Source of the DNA: Oscillospiraceae bacterium
Lineage (GTDB): Bacteria; Bacillota_A; Clostridia; Oscillospirales; Ruminococcaceae
DNA: 64,000 nucleotides
Assembly: GCA_004558145.1 (NCBI GenBank)
Contig: SFDQ01000005.1
Coordinates: 62,001-126,000, forward strand
Direction of reading: 5' to 3'
The position numbers and the translations under genes are program-made. A model generated the notes under the pieces. The model was not told where the DNA came from and did not search any database. It saw nothing but the letters and a program-made list of their open reading frames with translations. Positions within the stretch are counted from its first letter, which is position 1; every line of letters begins with the position of its first letter. This document shows positions 8,680 to 17,220 of the stretch, in pieces.

Positions 8680-9471
8680 TCACTTCTCCTCCAGTTTCAG
8701 CGCAGCGCGGCGCACCAGCGCCCGGCAGACTTCTCTGCGGTACTCCGCCGAGCCCCGGGTGTTGGAGCCGAACACTGCCCGCCGGGCAACGTCCTCGGCA
8801 AAGGCGGCGGCGCTTTCCTCATTCACGCCGCCCGCCAGCAGCCCTGCCTCGTCGTCAAAGCGGGCCGCCCGGGCGGGGCGGGCCCCCACGGCGCAGGCCA
8901 CCTTGCCCTCCCGGCGCACCACCGCGCAGGTGAGGACGGGGAAATCGGTGGCGGAATTGCGCTGGGAGAGGTACGCCGCTTCCAGCTTGCCGCCGGGGAT
9001 GAAGATATGGGTCAGAATGTCCTTGCGGATGCCGGAGGCGGCAAAGTCTTTCAGGCTCATCCGCCCGGCTTCGGCCAGCTCAACGCGAGCGTCCAGCGCC
9101 AGCAACAGGGTGAGCGGGTCGGAGAAGCCGAACCGCCCGAACACGCTGCCGCCGATGGTGGCGAGGTTCCGGAACTGCACGCCCACGATGTGTTTGACGC
9201 TCTCGGCCATGGCCCCGCCGGTGAAGGCGGCAAGGCCCTCGTGGGTCTCCAGCTGCCGCAGGGTCACCATGGCCCCGATGCGCCAGCCCTCCTCCGTCTC
9301 CTCGATGGCGTCCAGGCCGAGGCCGGAGAGGTCCACGACGGTGTCCACATTTTTATCCTGCAGTTTCAGCCAGAGCATGCCCCCCAGGGCCGTGTTGCTC
9401 TTTTTCGCCCGAAGCAGGTCCAAAGCCTCTTCCACCGTTTCGGGGCGGGCGTAGTTTTTGATGGTCAGCAC
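8680..9471 (-). CDS. xdhB: FAD-binding subunit of the molybdenum hydroxylase
   Basis: A 263-residue subunit of the CoxM/XdhB family. It passes electrons from the iron-sulphur centres to an acceptor such as NAD. Seen: ALGGMLWLKL near residue 30 (first FAD contact), RNLATIGGSVFG (the ATIGG FAD pyrophosphate motif) and a C-terminal CO-dehydrogenase flavoprotein domain. Start is GTG with GGAGG 7 bases upstream. It is the first gene of the hydroxylase operon, only 44 bases from the end of the restriction endonuclease, so its promoter may lie inside or upstream of that inserted module. Confidence 0.9.
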   Translation of the reverse strand: MLTIKNYARPETVEEALDLLRAKKSNTALGGMLWLKLQDKNVDTVVDLSGLGLDAIEETEEGWRIGAMVTLRQLETHEGLAAFTGGAMAESVKHIVGVQFRNLATIGGSVFGRFGFSDPLTLLLALDARVELAEAGRMSLKDFAASGIRKDILTHIFIPGGKLEAAYLSQRNSATDFPVLTCAVVRREGKVACAVGARPARAARFDDEAGLLAGGVNEESAAAFAEDVARRAVFGSNTRGSAEYRREVCRALVRRAALKLEEK

Positions 9472-9515
9472 AGCGTTTCCTCCCTATCGCAGTCGTTTGT
9501 CGCCGCAGGATCTTA

Positions 9516-10408
9516 TTATGAGCCCGCCATGTCAGCTCTCCAATTCATATCAAGCCACTGCCGCTGTTTGAGCCATTGCTTCGCCGCGACGACCGCATGT
9601 TCCTTGAAATTTTTAAAGCTAAAATCGAAGGGATAAATCCTGTCTTGTGAATACTGTTCAGAAAAGACATACATCCCATGCCATCCGTTGTCGGAGTATT
9701 CGGGAGTTCCACCGTTTACCATCGAGATGAATTTGGGCAGTTTTAAAAAATCCCCATCCAGCACGATGGCCGTGCTCCAGAAGAAAGACCGCATCGCTTG
9801 CATAGACGGCTCCCGGTCTCTTGTCACCCTGTCCCGGACGCTTGTTTTGCTTTGAATACATCCATAGCAATACTGTTTTCCGTCGGGAGCATGCACAACA
9901 GCATACAGGTCAAAAATGTTCGCCTTGATCTGCTCTTTCAGCCAACTGATATCCCTTGGCTCATTGTCTATTTTTTTGCTTTGATCAATACGTTGAGGTC
10001 GCGCTGCAGCACAATTTCAATTCCATCTGCTCGCAGAGCATCTGTTCCATAGATTTTAAGCAACTCTTCAAAAGCATGTCCACTTGATTTTCTCCAGCTT
10101 TGATCCGCACTGATCACTTTTGAAATCGTATCCGCATCGCTTATGCCACTTTTCCTGTGAACATGCGATTCATAGATCGCACGCCATACTGCAGCCGGTT
10201 CAACGTCGGAAAACCGTTTGATTCCCTCAATAACTGTCTGTTTGATAGCTTCTTTCTGCGCTGCGGTTTCTATTTCATTATGCTTCGAAGCTGAGATACT
10301 GCCCTTTTTCGACCGTGCAAGAGCCTCGTTTTCCATTTTGTGTTTTTGCGTCGTATAGCTGTCCGAATATATCTGACCGCAAAAATCACGAATGGGAGTT
10401 GTTGTCAT
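9516..10408 (-). pseudogene. Type II restriction endonuclease, split by an A7 tract (frameshift or -1 slippage)
   Basis: Two frames, 10408-9968 (146 residues) and 9970-9516, become one 297-residue protein if a single base is re-read in the run of seven A at 9977-9971. Downstream of the shift the new frame reads KKIDNEPRDISWLKEQIK and continues to VVHAPDGK. The segment SWRKSSGHAFEELL resembles the active-site helix of CCGG-type restriction enzymes such as BsaWI; that family call is tentative. It overlaps the end of the cytosine methyltransferase by 23 bases, as expected for a paired restriction-modification system. The zero frame meets TAG right after the A run, so normal decoding gives only the N-terminal half. 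Confidence 0.7.
9971..9977 (-). other. A7 slippery tract followed directly by a stop codon
   Basis: On the coding strand the zero-frame codons are GCA AAA AAA TAG. A AAA AAA is a canonical heptamer for -1 ribosomal slippage and also favours transcriptional slippage. Re-reading one A gives ATA GAC and joins the two halves of the endonuclease. A plain deletion mutation or a sequencing error would look the same. Confidence 0.6.
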
Positions 10409-11582
10409 CTTCCATCGCCTCCAATAGTTCTATGATTTTTTTTCCCCACGCATATGCAAGCAGAGGGGGGACCGCGTCCCCGATCTGCTCATATTTGTCT
10501 TGCACTGTTTTTTCGATGTGGGGCACAATGTACGGGCCACCGGCAAAATCATAACAATCCGGGAAAGACTGCAAGCGCGCGCACTCTCTCACCGTCAACG
10601 CTCTGTCAGAGATGGGATGCACAAATTCGTCCAAGCAGTGACTTGTAACGGTTGGCGAAGCCTCGTTGCTTTTCAGTCTGTAATTTCTTTTGATGAACAT
10701 CTTTTGTGGCAAGACCCGGCGCTTTTGCAGTTCCTCTCTCTCCGCGCCCTCGAACCGCTCAAAAAGGTTTTTCAAACTTTCCCCTTGCCTAAGCAGCGAG
10801 AAACGTTCCAGCGTACATGCACGATGTTTCATCGGCATGTGATACGACAGGCGTTCACAAGTCCCTCGTCCCAATTTCCAGAACGCATTGTCGCGCATTT
10901 TCTCTGAAAACAGCGAATCTTCGCCGTCATACTCTACCATCGGTCTGTTGGTGTTGGGAACGACATCCGGCAACCCCGCGAAAGCTTCCGAGACCGTGAC
11001 CTCTCTGTCGTGTGTGGGTACCGGCTCCGAAAGTTTCAACGTTTTATTCTTTGATGCCAAAATAAAAAAGCGGTTCCTCCGTTGCGGCACGCCATAATTT
11101 GCCGCGTTTAATACCACCTGAATGTAGTTCTCATAGCCGGCGGCAGCAAGTTCCCGTTTCAGAACATCCACCACAAGTTCTTTTCCACCTTTTTTCATGG
11201 TTTTGGTCGTGATTGCCGGAACATTTTCGAACAAGATCATCTTTGCATTTGCGATCTGCGCGATCCGTATTCCTTCCCGGAACAGAAACTGGCGGTCGTC
11301 ATAGAAAGAGCGCGACTTGTTGCCCGCTGTGGAGAAGGTCTCACAAGGCATTCCGGAGGAAACAATGTCCACCCCGTCCGCCGGAATGTATGGCAGGATC
11401 TGCTCTTGCGTCACATCCCGTATATCAGAATGGATGACATGCACTTGAGGATGGTTTGCAGAATATGTTTCCACGCAGCTTTTTATATACTCGATTGCCA
11501 CCAGCGTTTCAATTCCTGCCGCATGAAATCCAGTGCAGATGCCACCGGGGCCGGAAAAGCAATCAATATGTGTAAATGCCAT
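10386..11582 (-). CDS. DNA (cytosine-5) methyltransferase
   Basis: A 398-residue modification enzyme with the C5-methyltransferase motifs in order: motif I DCFSGPGG (7-14), catalytic Cys80 in GMPCETFS (motif IV), ENV (119-121, motif VI), QRRNRFFIL (from 167, motif VIII), the target-recognition region, RALTVRECARLQSFP (motif IX) and QIGDAVPP (motif X). The ATG at 11582 has GGAGG 8 bases upstream; an ATG 15 bases earlier lies inside that site. It is followed by the overlapping endonuclease. The gene is clearly more AT-rich than its neighbours and interrupts the purine gene set, both signs of horizontal transfer. Confidence 0.95.
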   Translation of the reverse strand: MAFTHIDCFSGPGGICTGFHAAGIETLVAIEYIKSCVETYSANHPQVHVIHSDIRDVTQEQILPYIPADGVDIVSSGMPCETFSTAGNKSRSFYDDRQFLFREGIRIAQIANAKMILFENVPAITTKTMKKGGKELVVDVLKRELAAAGYENYIQVVLNAANYGVPQRRNRFFILASKNKTLKLSEPVPTHDREVTVSEAFAGLPDVVPNTNRPMVEYDGEDSLFSEKMRDNAFWKLGRGTCERLSYHMPMKHRACTLERFSLLRQGESLKNLFERFEGAEREELQKRRVLPQKMFIKRNYRLKSNEASPTVTSHCLDEFVHPISDRALTVRECARLQSFPDCYDFAGGPYIVPHIEKTVQDKYEQIGDAVPPLLAYAWGKKIIELLEAMEDDNNSHS

Positions 11583-11644
11583 TGATCGGGCCTCCATGAA
11601 TCGTCATTATGGCTGTGATGTTTGGCCATATGAATGATGTTTTC

Positions 11645-11673
11645 ATTATAGCATAACATCACCCGACAAACAA
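11645..11673 (-). promoter_or_regulatory. Promoter of the restriction-modification genes
   Basis: On the minus strand TTGTTT and TATAAT are 17 bases apart, about 60 bases before the methyltransferase start. The -35 box overlaps the U-tract region of the permease terminator. Between promoter and gene there is an imperfect repeat ATATGGC / GCCATAAT that could be an operator. Confidence 0.6.
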
Positions 11674-11704
11674 AACAAAAGCCCCCGGCTTTTGGCCGAG
11701 GGCT
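11670..11704 (-). terminator. Intrinsic terminator after the NCS2 permease
   Basis: On the minus strand AGCCCTCGGC and GCCGGGGGCT form a stem around CAAAA, followed by TTTTGTTTTG. It isolates the permease from the downstream restriction-modification module. Confidence 0.88.
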
Positions 11705-11717
11705 GTAAAAAACATTT

Positions 11718-13118
11718 TTACGCCTCTTTTTCCCTGGGCAGCAGCAGGTTCATCACGATGGCCACGAAGGCGGCGGGCACGATGCCGGAACCGCCGAACA
11801 CCAGCTGCACCCACTGGGGCAGGCCCACCAGTACGGCGCTGTTCGCGCCGAGGCCGTAGCCCAGGCCCAGAGCCACCGCCACGATGGACATGCTGCGGGG
11901 GGTGAGGGGCTTGCTGGTGATGAGCTGGATGCCGCTCATCACGATGGAGGAGAACATGATGACCGCCGCGCCGCCCAGCACGCTCTGGGGCATGATGGAC
12001 ACCAGCGCCGCCAGCTTGGGCAGCAGGCCGCAGAGCACCAGGAACACCGCGCCGCAGGCCAGGGCCATGCGGTTGACGATGCGGGTCATGGTGACAAGGC
12101 CCACGTTCTGGCTGAAGGAGGTGTTGGGCAGCACGCCGAAGAGCGCCGCGAAGGAGGAGCCCAGGCCGTCGCAGATGACGCCGCCGGAAAGCTCCGTGTC
12201 GGTGGCCTCCCGGCCCATGCCGCCCTCGGTCACGCCGGAGATGTCGCCCACCGTCTCCACGGCGGTGACGATGAACATCACCATCACCGGCAGGATGGCC
12301 CGCAGGTCAAACACCGGCTTCACCGGCATCAGCTGGGGCACGGCGAACCAGTCAGCCTCCAGCACTTTATCCCAATTGAGCACCCAGGCCTTGGTGTACT
12401 CCACGCCCTCGGCGGTCACGCCGGTGGTGGGCAGCACCAGACCCAGCACCCCGCAGATGACGTAGCCGCAGATGATGCCGATGAGGATGCAGGAAGAGCT
12501 GGCCATGCCCTTGGCCCCGTGCTTGAGGGCCAGCACGATGACCATGACCGCAAGGCCGATGAGCAGGTTTTCCAGTGAGCCGTAGTCCGCGGCGGAGGTG
12601 CCGCCGCCGAAGGAGCCCACGCCCACGCTGATGAGGGACAGGCCGATGGACAGCACCACCGTGCCGGTGACCACCGCCGGGAAGAAGCGGCGCAGGGGCT
12701 TGAGGAACGCGCCCAGCACCGTCTCGAACAGACCGCCCAGGATGGACGCGCCCATGATGGCCGCGTAGGCGGCCACGCCGCCGCCCATCACGTTGACCAC
12801 GCTCTGGAACACGCCGATGAAGCCGGAGCTGGTGCCCATGATGATGGGCACCTTGCCGCCCACGGGGCCCACGGCGTACAGCTGCACCAGGGTGACGATG
12901 CCCGCCACCAGCATGGCGTTCTGCAACAGACTCACCTGGATGGCGGCGAAGTCCGCCCCGCCGCCCAGGGCGGCGCAGAGATTGGTGATGATGAGGATGG
13001 GGGTCAGGTTGCCCACGAACATGGCCAGCACATGCTGCAGACCCAGAGGGATGGCCTGGGCCAGGGGCAGCCGGCCTTCAAAATCATAGGGGGTGACGTA
13101 CTGTTTTGTCTTTTCCAT
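11718..13118 (-). CDS. NCS2-family xanthine/urate permease
   Basis: A 466-residue polytopic membrane symporter for oxidised purines. The NAT signature is present as QNVGLVTMTR (QNxGxxxxTR), and the helix-1 QH motif as LGLQHVLAMF; both are typical of xanthine/uric acid transporters. The ATG at 13118 is chosen because GGAGGAG lies just upstream; the upstream codons to 13151 have no ribosome site. It has its own promoter region and terminator. With the molybdenum hydroxylase on the same strand it probably supplies purine substrate. Exact substrate specificity (xanthine, urate or both) is not resolvable by eye. Confidence 0.9.
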   Translation of the reverse strand: MEKTKQYVTPYDFEGRLPLAQAIPLGLQHVLAMFVGNLTPILIITNLCAALGGGADFAAIQVSLLQNAMLVAGIVTLVQLYAVGPVGGKVPIIMGTSSGFIGVFQSVVNVMGGGVAAYAAIMGASILGGLFETVLGAFLKPLRRFFPAVVTGTVVLSIGLSLISVGVGSFGGGTSAADYGSLENLLIGLAVMVIVLALKHGAKGMASSSCILIGIICGYVICGVLGLVLPTTGVTAEGVEYTKAWVLNWDKVLEADWFAVPQLMPVKPVFDLRAILPVMVMFIVTAVETVGDISGVTEGGMGREATDTELSGGVICDGLGSSFAALFGVLPNTSFSQNVGLVTMTRIVNRMALACGAVFLVLCGLLPKLAALVSIMPQSVLGGAAVIMFSSIVMSGIQLITSKPLTPRSMSIVAVALGLGYGLGANSAVLVGLPQWVQLVFGGSGIVPAAFVAIVMNLLLPREKEA

Positions 13119-13155
13119 CGTGCTCCTCCTCGCTGTTTTCAAAGCAAACAAAACA

Positions 13156-13203
13156 ATTATACCGCCCGTTCACAAAAAATCCACATTTTCCGTGAGCGGG
13201 CGG
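13156..13203 (-). promoter_or_regulatory. Permease promoter region with a 12-base inverted repeat
   Basis: On the minus strand a TATAAT (13161-13156) precedes the permease. CCGCCCGTTCAC (13162-13173) and GTGAGCGGGCGG (13192-13203) form an inverted repeat with one mismatch, around an 18-base AT-rich spacer. It overlies the -35 region, whose consensus is weak, so the repeat may be an operator. It could instead be the terminator of the ABC operon ending at 13218. Confidence 0.5.
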
Positions 13204-13217
13204 CAAAAATCTCCCTT

Positions 13218-13994
13218 TTATTCAATTGTGCAGAGCAAATGCCCCGTCTCCTTGTCCTCTTTGACCCGGATACCGGGGTAGAGAAGGCCCAGCGCCCGCT
13301 CCGTCTGCGGAGCCGTGCAGGCCCTTGGCTCGAGGCGCTCCACGATGCGCCCCTCCTTCAAAAGCAGCACCGGGCTGCAATAGCGCAGGGCCAGCGCCGG
13401 GTCGTGGAGCACCGCCGCGGCGCACCGCCCGCCCCGGGCCAGCTGTTCGCCCAGCAGGCGGAACAGCCGGTGGGTGTTGGAAAAATCCAGCGCGCTGCCC
13501 GGCTCGTCCAGCAGCAGCACCGGGGCGCTCTGCACCATGGCCCGGGCCAGATGCACCAGCTGCCGCTGGCCCTGGCTGAGGGCGGCGCAGTCGGCGTTCA
13601 AAAGTTCTTCCAGCCCGAAGGCCCGGGCCGCCTCGGCCACCGCCGCCTTCGCCCCCGGGTCGGCCCGCAGCGGCCCGCCCCAGGCGTAGCGGCCCATCTC
13701 CAGCGCCTCCGCCACCCGCACGCCGGGCAGGAGGGGGATTTGCTGGCGCACCAGCGCCAGCCGCCTCGCCCGCTGCTTTGCCGCAAGAGGCAGGCAGTCC
13801 TGCCCCTTCACCAGCACCTGACCGGAAGTTTTGCGCACCCCGCCGGCCATGGCGTTCAGCAGGGTGGATTTGCCCGCGCCGTTGGGGCCGAGGATGGCCG
13901 CCAGCTGGCCCTCCTTGATCTCAAAGGAGACGTTTCGCACCACCGGCGTTTCGTAGCCGGCGCAGAGGTCCTTCACTTCAAGCGTCGTCCTCAC
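13218..13994 (-). CDS. FecE-like ABC transporter ATP-binding protein
   Basis: A 258-residue ATPase energising import of a metal complex. Walker A GPNGAGKST, the signature variant LSQGQRQ (usually LSGGQ), Walker B VLLLDEPGSALD and the switch His in AVLHDPALAL are visible, and the length matches FecE/BtuD. I start it at the GTG at 13994, overlapping the permease end by 17 bases; the longer reading to 14201 only reads through the permease in another frame. Last gene of a binding protein-permease-ATPase operon. The cargo (ferric siderophore, cobalamin, haem or molybdate-type anion) is not set by the sequence. Confidence 0.88.
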   Translation of the reverse strand: MRTTLEVKDLCAGYETPVVRNVSFEIKEGQLAAILGPNGAGKSTLLNAMAGGVRKTSGQVLVKGQDCLPLAAKQRARRLALVRQQIPLLPGVRVAEALEMGRYAWGGPLRADPGAKAAVAEAARAFGLEELLNADCAALSQGQRQLVHLARAMVQSAPVLLLDEPGSALDFSNTHRLFRLLGEQLARGGRCAAAVLHDPALALRYCSPVLLLKEGRIVERLEPRACTAPQTERALGLLYPGIRVKEDKETGHLLCTIE

Positions 13995-14961
13995 CTCCCC
14001 TTCCCTGGCGCACCAGCAGCACCAGCAGCACCGGCACCGCTGCCGCCACCGTGAAGATGCTGAGGGGCAGGTTGAGCAGACGCGCGGGCAGGTCCGCCGC
14101 CAGCAGCACCGCCGCACCGCAAAGGCCGCAGAGGGCAAGGTAGGGCCCGCCCCGCCGCCCGCCCAGGAAGAAGGCGATGTGGGGGGCGATGAGGCCCACA
14201 AAGGCCACCGCGCCGCACACCGACACCACCGCCGCCACCATCAGGGTGGTAAGGCTGAGCACCAAAGCTCGCCAGAGGGCCGGGTCGAGCCCCAAGCTGC
14301 GGGCGGTGCTCTCCCCCAGGCTGAGCATCAAAATGGGCTTTCGCACCAGCCACAGCAGGGCGGCGCACCCCGCCGCCAGCAGGGCGGGCAGGGCGATCTT
14401 TTCCGCCGTGACGGCGGAAAGGCTGCCCATGGTCCAGCTCTCGATGGCCCCCAGCTGGCCCTCCGGGTCCGCCAGGGTCTTGAGCACCATCAGCCCCGCC
14501 TCGGTCAGGGAGGACACGATGACCCCGGCCAGCAGGTAGCTGCCGGTGCGGGCGAGGCGCGCCGCGCTCACCAGCCCCAGCACCGCCGCCAGGGCAGCCA
14601 TGCCGAAGGCGAAGGAGAACAGCGTCACCGAGAGCCGCCCGCCCGCGCCCAGCACGATGGCCGCCGCCGCGCCGAGGCTGGCCCCGCTGGACACGCCGGT
14701 GAGGTCCGGGGAGGCCAGGGGGTTCGCGAACACCGTTTGATACACGCCGCCCGCCATGCCCAGCGCCCAGCCTCCCACAAGGCCCATCAGGGTGCGGGGC
14801 AGGCGCAGCTGCCAGAACACCCGGGCGGAAAGGCCGCCGGGGTCTTGCAGAATGTCAGAAAAAGAAAGGGGAAAGCTGCCGGTGAGCAGCCCCGCGGCGG
14901 CCAGCGCGGCCACCGCCAGAAGGCATCCGGCCAGGGCGGCACGGGTGCGGGTGCTGTTCAT
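13978..14961 (-). CDS. FecCD-family ABC transporter permease
   Basis: A 327-residue membrane subunit with about 9-10 hydrophobic helices and the hallmarks of the FecCD/BtuC family: LPRTLMGLVGGWALGMAGGVYQTVFANPLASPDLTGV-type N-half (RLPR...G...Q...NPLA.P...G) and a C-terminal VGLIAPHI loop that contacts the ATPase. It probably acts as a homodimer, since only one permease gene is present. It starts shortly after the binding-protein gene and overlaps the ATPase gene. Confidence 0.93.
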   Translation of the reverse strand: MNSTRTRAALAGCLLAVAALAAAGLLTGSFPLSFSDILQDPGGLSARVFWQLRLPRTLMGLVGGWALGMAGGVYQTVFANPLASPDLTGVSSGASLGAAAAIVLGAGGRLSVTLFSFAFGMAALAAVLGLVSAARLARTGSYLLAGVIVSSLTEAGLMVLKTLADPEGQLGAIESWTMGSLSAVTAEKIALPALLAAGCAALLWLVRKPILMLSLGESTARSLGLDPALWRALVLSLTTLMVAAVVSVCGAVAFVGLIAPHIAFFLGGRRGGPYLALCGLCGAAVLLAADLPARLLNLPLSIFTVAAAVPVLLVLLVRQGRGGEDDA

Positions 14962-14995
14962 GGCGCTCTCCCCTTTCGTTCATTTTCCGGGAAAT

Positions 14996-16084
14996 TTACT
15001 TGGTGATGAGGCTCTCGTCCACGGCAAAGCCGTAGAAGGTCTGGTAGAAGTCCGCCGCGTCGGCGGCGAAGGTCTCAAAGGGATACTCTTCCGGGTGCAG
15101 AACGCTGGTCAGCCACAGGCAGCCCAGGATGCCGGAGGGGATGGGCGAATCCCACTCCTCGAGACCCGCAGGCATCTGGTAAACAGCGCCGTTCTCCACG
15201 GCGGGCACGCCTGCCAGCTGGCTGTCCGCCAGCACGTCGGCGGCGGTGTACTCCGCGCCGGAGGGCACCACGATGACTTCGGGGGCCATGGCCAGGATGT
15301 CCTCATAGGACACCTCGGTCCAGTAGTCCCCCTCCAGGGAGGCGGCGGCGTTCACACCGCCGGCGGTCTCCACCAGATAGTTCTGGTACATGCCGGCGGG
15401 GGCGCAGCTCATGTAGCTGGAATTGGAGGCCATGTAGACGGCGGGCTTGTCCGCGCCTTCGGTGAGGGTGGCCATGCGCTCCAGCTGCTCGTCGTAGTAG
15501 CCGGTGAGGGCCGCGGCGGCGTCCTCCGCGCCCAGGGCCTTGCCCAGCAGTTCGATCATCTCCACCAGCGCCTCGTGGCTCTCGGGGGCCACCACCAGGG
15601 CGGGGATGCCCAGTTCGGCCAGGGTGTCGGCGTAGTCGGTGAGGGCGGCAGGCAGGATGACCAGATCCGGCTCCAGGGCGGCCACGGCCTCCACGTCCAT
15701 CTCCTTCATGGTGCCCACACCGGGCTTTTCGATGAGCTCGGGGGCGGCCATCTGGTAGAGGGAACGGGTGTCGGCCTTCTTTTCCAGGCCCACGATGGCG
15801 TCCGCCTTGCCCAGGGCCAGCACCGCGTAGGTGCTGATGTAGTAGCCGCTGACCACCGTCTCGGCGGGGGCGGCCAGCTCCACGGTGCGGCCCGCCTGGT
15901 CGGTGAGGGTCAGGCCCTCGGCCTCGCCGGCGGGCTCGCTGGCGGGCTGGGAGGCCGGCACAGAGGCAGAGGCGGAACCGCTGCCGGACGCGGGCGCGGC
16001 GGCACAGCCGGCGCAGCCCAGGGCCAGGGTCAGCGCCAGGGCCAGAGAGGTCAGGCGCAGAAACAGTTTCTTTTTCACGTTCAT
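14996..16084 (-). CDS. Class III substrate-binding lipoprotein of the FecBCD-like transporter
   Basis: A 362-residue lipoprotein. A basic signal (MNVKKKLFLRL) and hydrophobic stretch end at a lipobox around LALGCAGC, followed by a Ser/Ala/Pro linker. The mature part is the periplasmic-binding-protein class III fold: TLTDQAGRTVEL (start of lobe 1), DLVILPAALTDYADTLAELGIP in the core, and WDSPIPSGILGCLWL near the end. This class binds siderophores, haem, cobalamin or, in MolA-type members, molybdate/tungstate. Nearness to a molybdenum enzyme makes the last option worth a test, but it is inference. The ATG at 16084 lies directly after AAGGAG. Confidence 0.88.
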   Translation of the reverse strand: MNVKKKLFLRLTSLALALTLALGCAGCAAAPASGSGSASASVPASQPASEPAGEAEGLTLTDQAGRTVELAAPAETVVSGYYISTYAVLALGKADAIVGLEKKADTRSLYQMAAPELIEKPGVGTMKEMDVEAVAALEPDLVILPAALTDYADTLAELGIPALVVAPESHEALVEMIELLGKALGAEDAAAALTGYYDEQLERMATLTEGADKPAVYMASNSSYMSCAPAGMYQNYLVETAGGVNAAASLEGDYWTEVSYEDILAMAPEVIVVPSGAEYTAADVLADSQLAGVPAVENGAVYQMPAGLEEWDSPIPSGILGCLWLTSVLHPEEYPFETFAADAADFYQTFYGFAVDESLITK

Positions 16085-16251
16085 CCACTCCTTGTTGTGT
16101 GCGCGCCCGGAGGGCACTGCCTGCCGGCTGCCGCTCCGCCGGGGCGGATGCAAAACAGCCGGCCATTCTTTTTAAGTATAGCGTGTCCGGCCGCCGTGCG
16201 CAATGCGCGGCGGCTTTTCTTTGATTTTATCCAAATTTCACCCTTGCACGA

Positions 16252-16280
16252 TTGAGGCCCGGACGGGAATATAGTACAAT
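16252..16280 (+). promoter_or_regulatory. Promoter of the YwaF-like gene
   Basis: TTGAGG and TACAAT are 17 bases apart, about 50 bases before the ATG at 16328. The interval 16085-16327 separates this gene from the divergent ABC transporter operon; I saw no convincing Fur-type box in it. Confidence 0.65.
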
Positions 16281-16327
16281 CAGGCTGTATCCACCGGCAC
16301 CGTGCCGAAAAAAAGGAGCGAGGCCTC

Positions 16328-17110
16328 ATGTTCACCGTCTATCACTTTGTCTGGCTGGCCATCTGCGCCGCCCTCATCGCCGGGGCGCTCATCTTTCTCA
16401 AAAAGCGCCGCCCGCCGCTCAAAAACGTGCTCAGCGTCTGCTGCGTGCTGTGCGTCGCCTCGGAACTGGTGAAGGACCTGAGCGTCATCAAAATGGTCCC
16501 CTCCGCCGACGGCTCCATGCTGCTGCCCTACATGGAGATGCAGCATCTGCCCTTCCATCTTTGCAGCATCCAGATCCTGCTCATCTTCTTCGTGCGCTTC
16601 GCCCGGCCGGGCAAAGCGCGCACCACGGTGCTGGCCTTCATGTACCCCACTGCCCTCATCGGCGCGGCGCTGGCGCTGGCCATGCCCTCCATTTTTTCCT
16701 CCTCCATCGAGGTGAGCCAGGCCTTCACCCATCCCCTGGCCTATCAGTTCTTCCTCTATCACTCCATGCTGGTGGTACTGGGGGCCTATATCCCCCTTTG
16801 CGGCGAGGTGGAGCTGCGCCCGAAGCACTATTTCTCCACGCTGGGCATCCTGGGGGCGATGGCCATGGCTTCGCTCTATCTCAACTCCATGTTCGCCGCC
16901 GCCACCTATGTGGACGGCGAGCTCATCAGCGTGGAATACGCCACCAACTTCTTTTTCACCTACACCCCGCCCCTGCCCATCCTGCTGAACAGCGTGGGCC
17001 AGTGGCTGGCCTATCTCGCCGTCATCTGCCTGCTGGCGGCGGCGCTCATCGGCCTGTGCTATCTGCCGGTGTTTTTGAAGGCGCGCAGAAAAGCCGGGGC
17101 AGCTTCATAA
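16328..17110 (+). CDS. YwaF-family integral membrane protein (TIGR02206-like)
   Basis: A 260-residue protein with about seven membrane helices. The segment MQHLPFHLCSI is the recognisable motif of the YwaF family, and YFSTLGILGAM-type helices follow. Function of the family is not established. AAAAGGAGCG precedes the ATG. It stands alone, pointing right, and converges with the carbamate kinase operon on a shared hairpin. I see no feature that links it to the purine genes on either side. Confidence 0.8.
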   Translation: MFTVYHFVWLAICAALIAGALIFLKKRRPPLKNVLSVCCVLCVASELVKDLSVIKMVPSADGSMLLPYMEMQHLPFHLCSIQILLIFFVRFARPGKARTTVLAFMYPTALIGAALALAMPSIFSSSIEVSQAFTHPLAYQFFLYHSMLVVLGAYIPLCGEVELRPKHYFSTLGILGAMAMASLYLNSMFAAATYVDGELISVEYATNFFFTYTPPLPILLNSVGQWLAYLAVICLLAAALIGLCYLPVFLKARRKAGAAS

Positions 17111-17120
17111 AAAACAGCAA

Positions 17121-17157
17121 GGAAAACGGCGCCGGGTGCTCCCCGGCGCCGTTTTCC
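17121..17157. terminator. Terminator at the end of the ureide/carbamate kinase operon
   Basis: A perfect 16-base stem, GGAAAACGGCGCCGGG with CCCGGCGCCGTTTTCC, has a 5-base loop. On the minus strand it is followed within 4 bases by TTTTTT, so it clearly ends the arcC transcript; on the plus strand there is no U tract beyond the stem, so use by the YwaF-like gene is less sure. Confidence 0.88.
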
Positions 17158-17220
17158 AGCAAAGAGAAAAATGAGAGGATCGAAAAATGCGCGGATGGCA
17201 TAAAGTTTGGAGGCGGGCGC

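Noticed and set aside
13995..14201. N-terminal extension of the FecE-like ATPase
   Set aside because: The extra 69 codons lie inside the permease gene and give no domain; the ATPase fold starts at the GTG near 13994.
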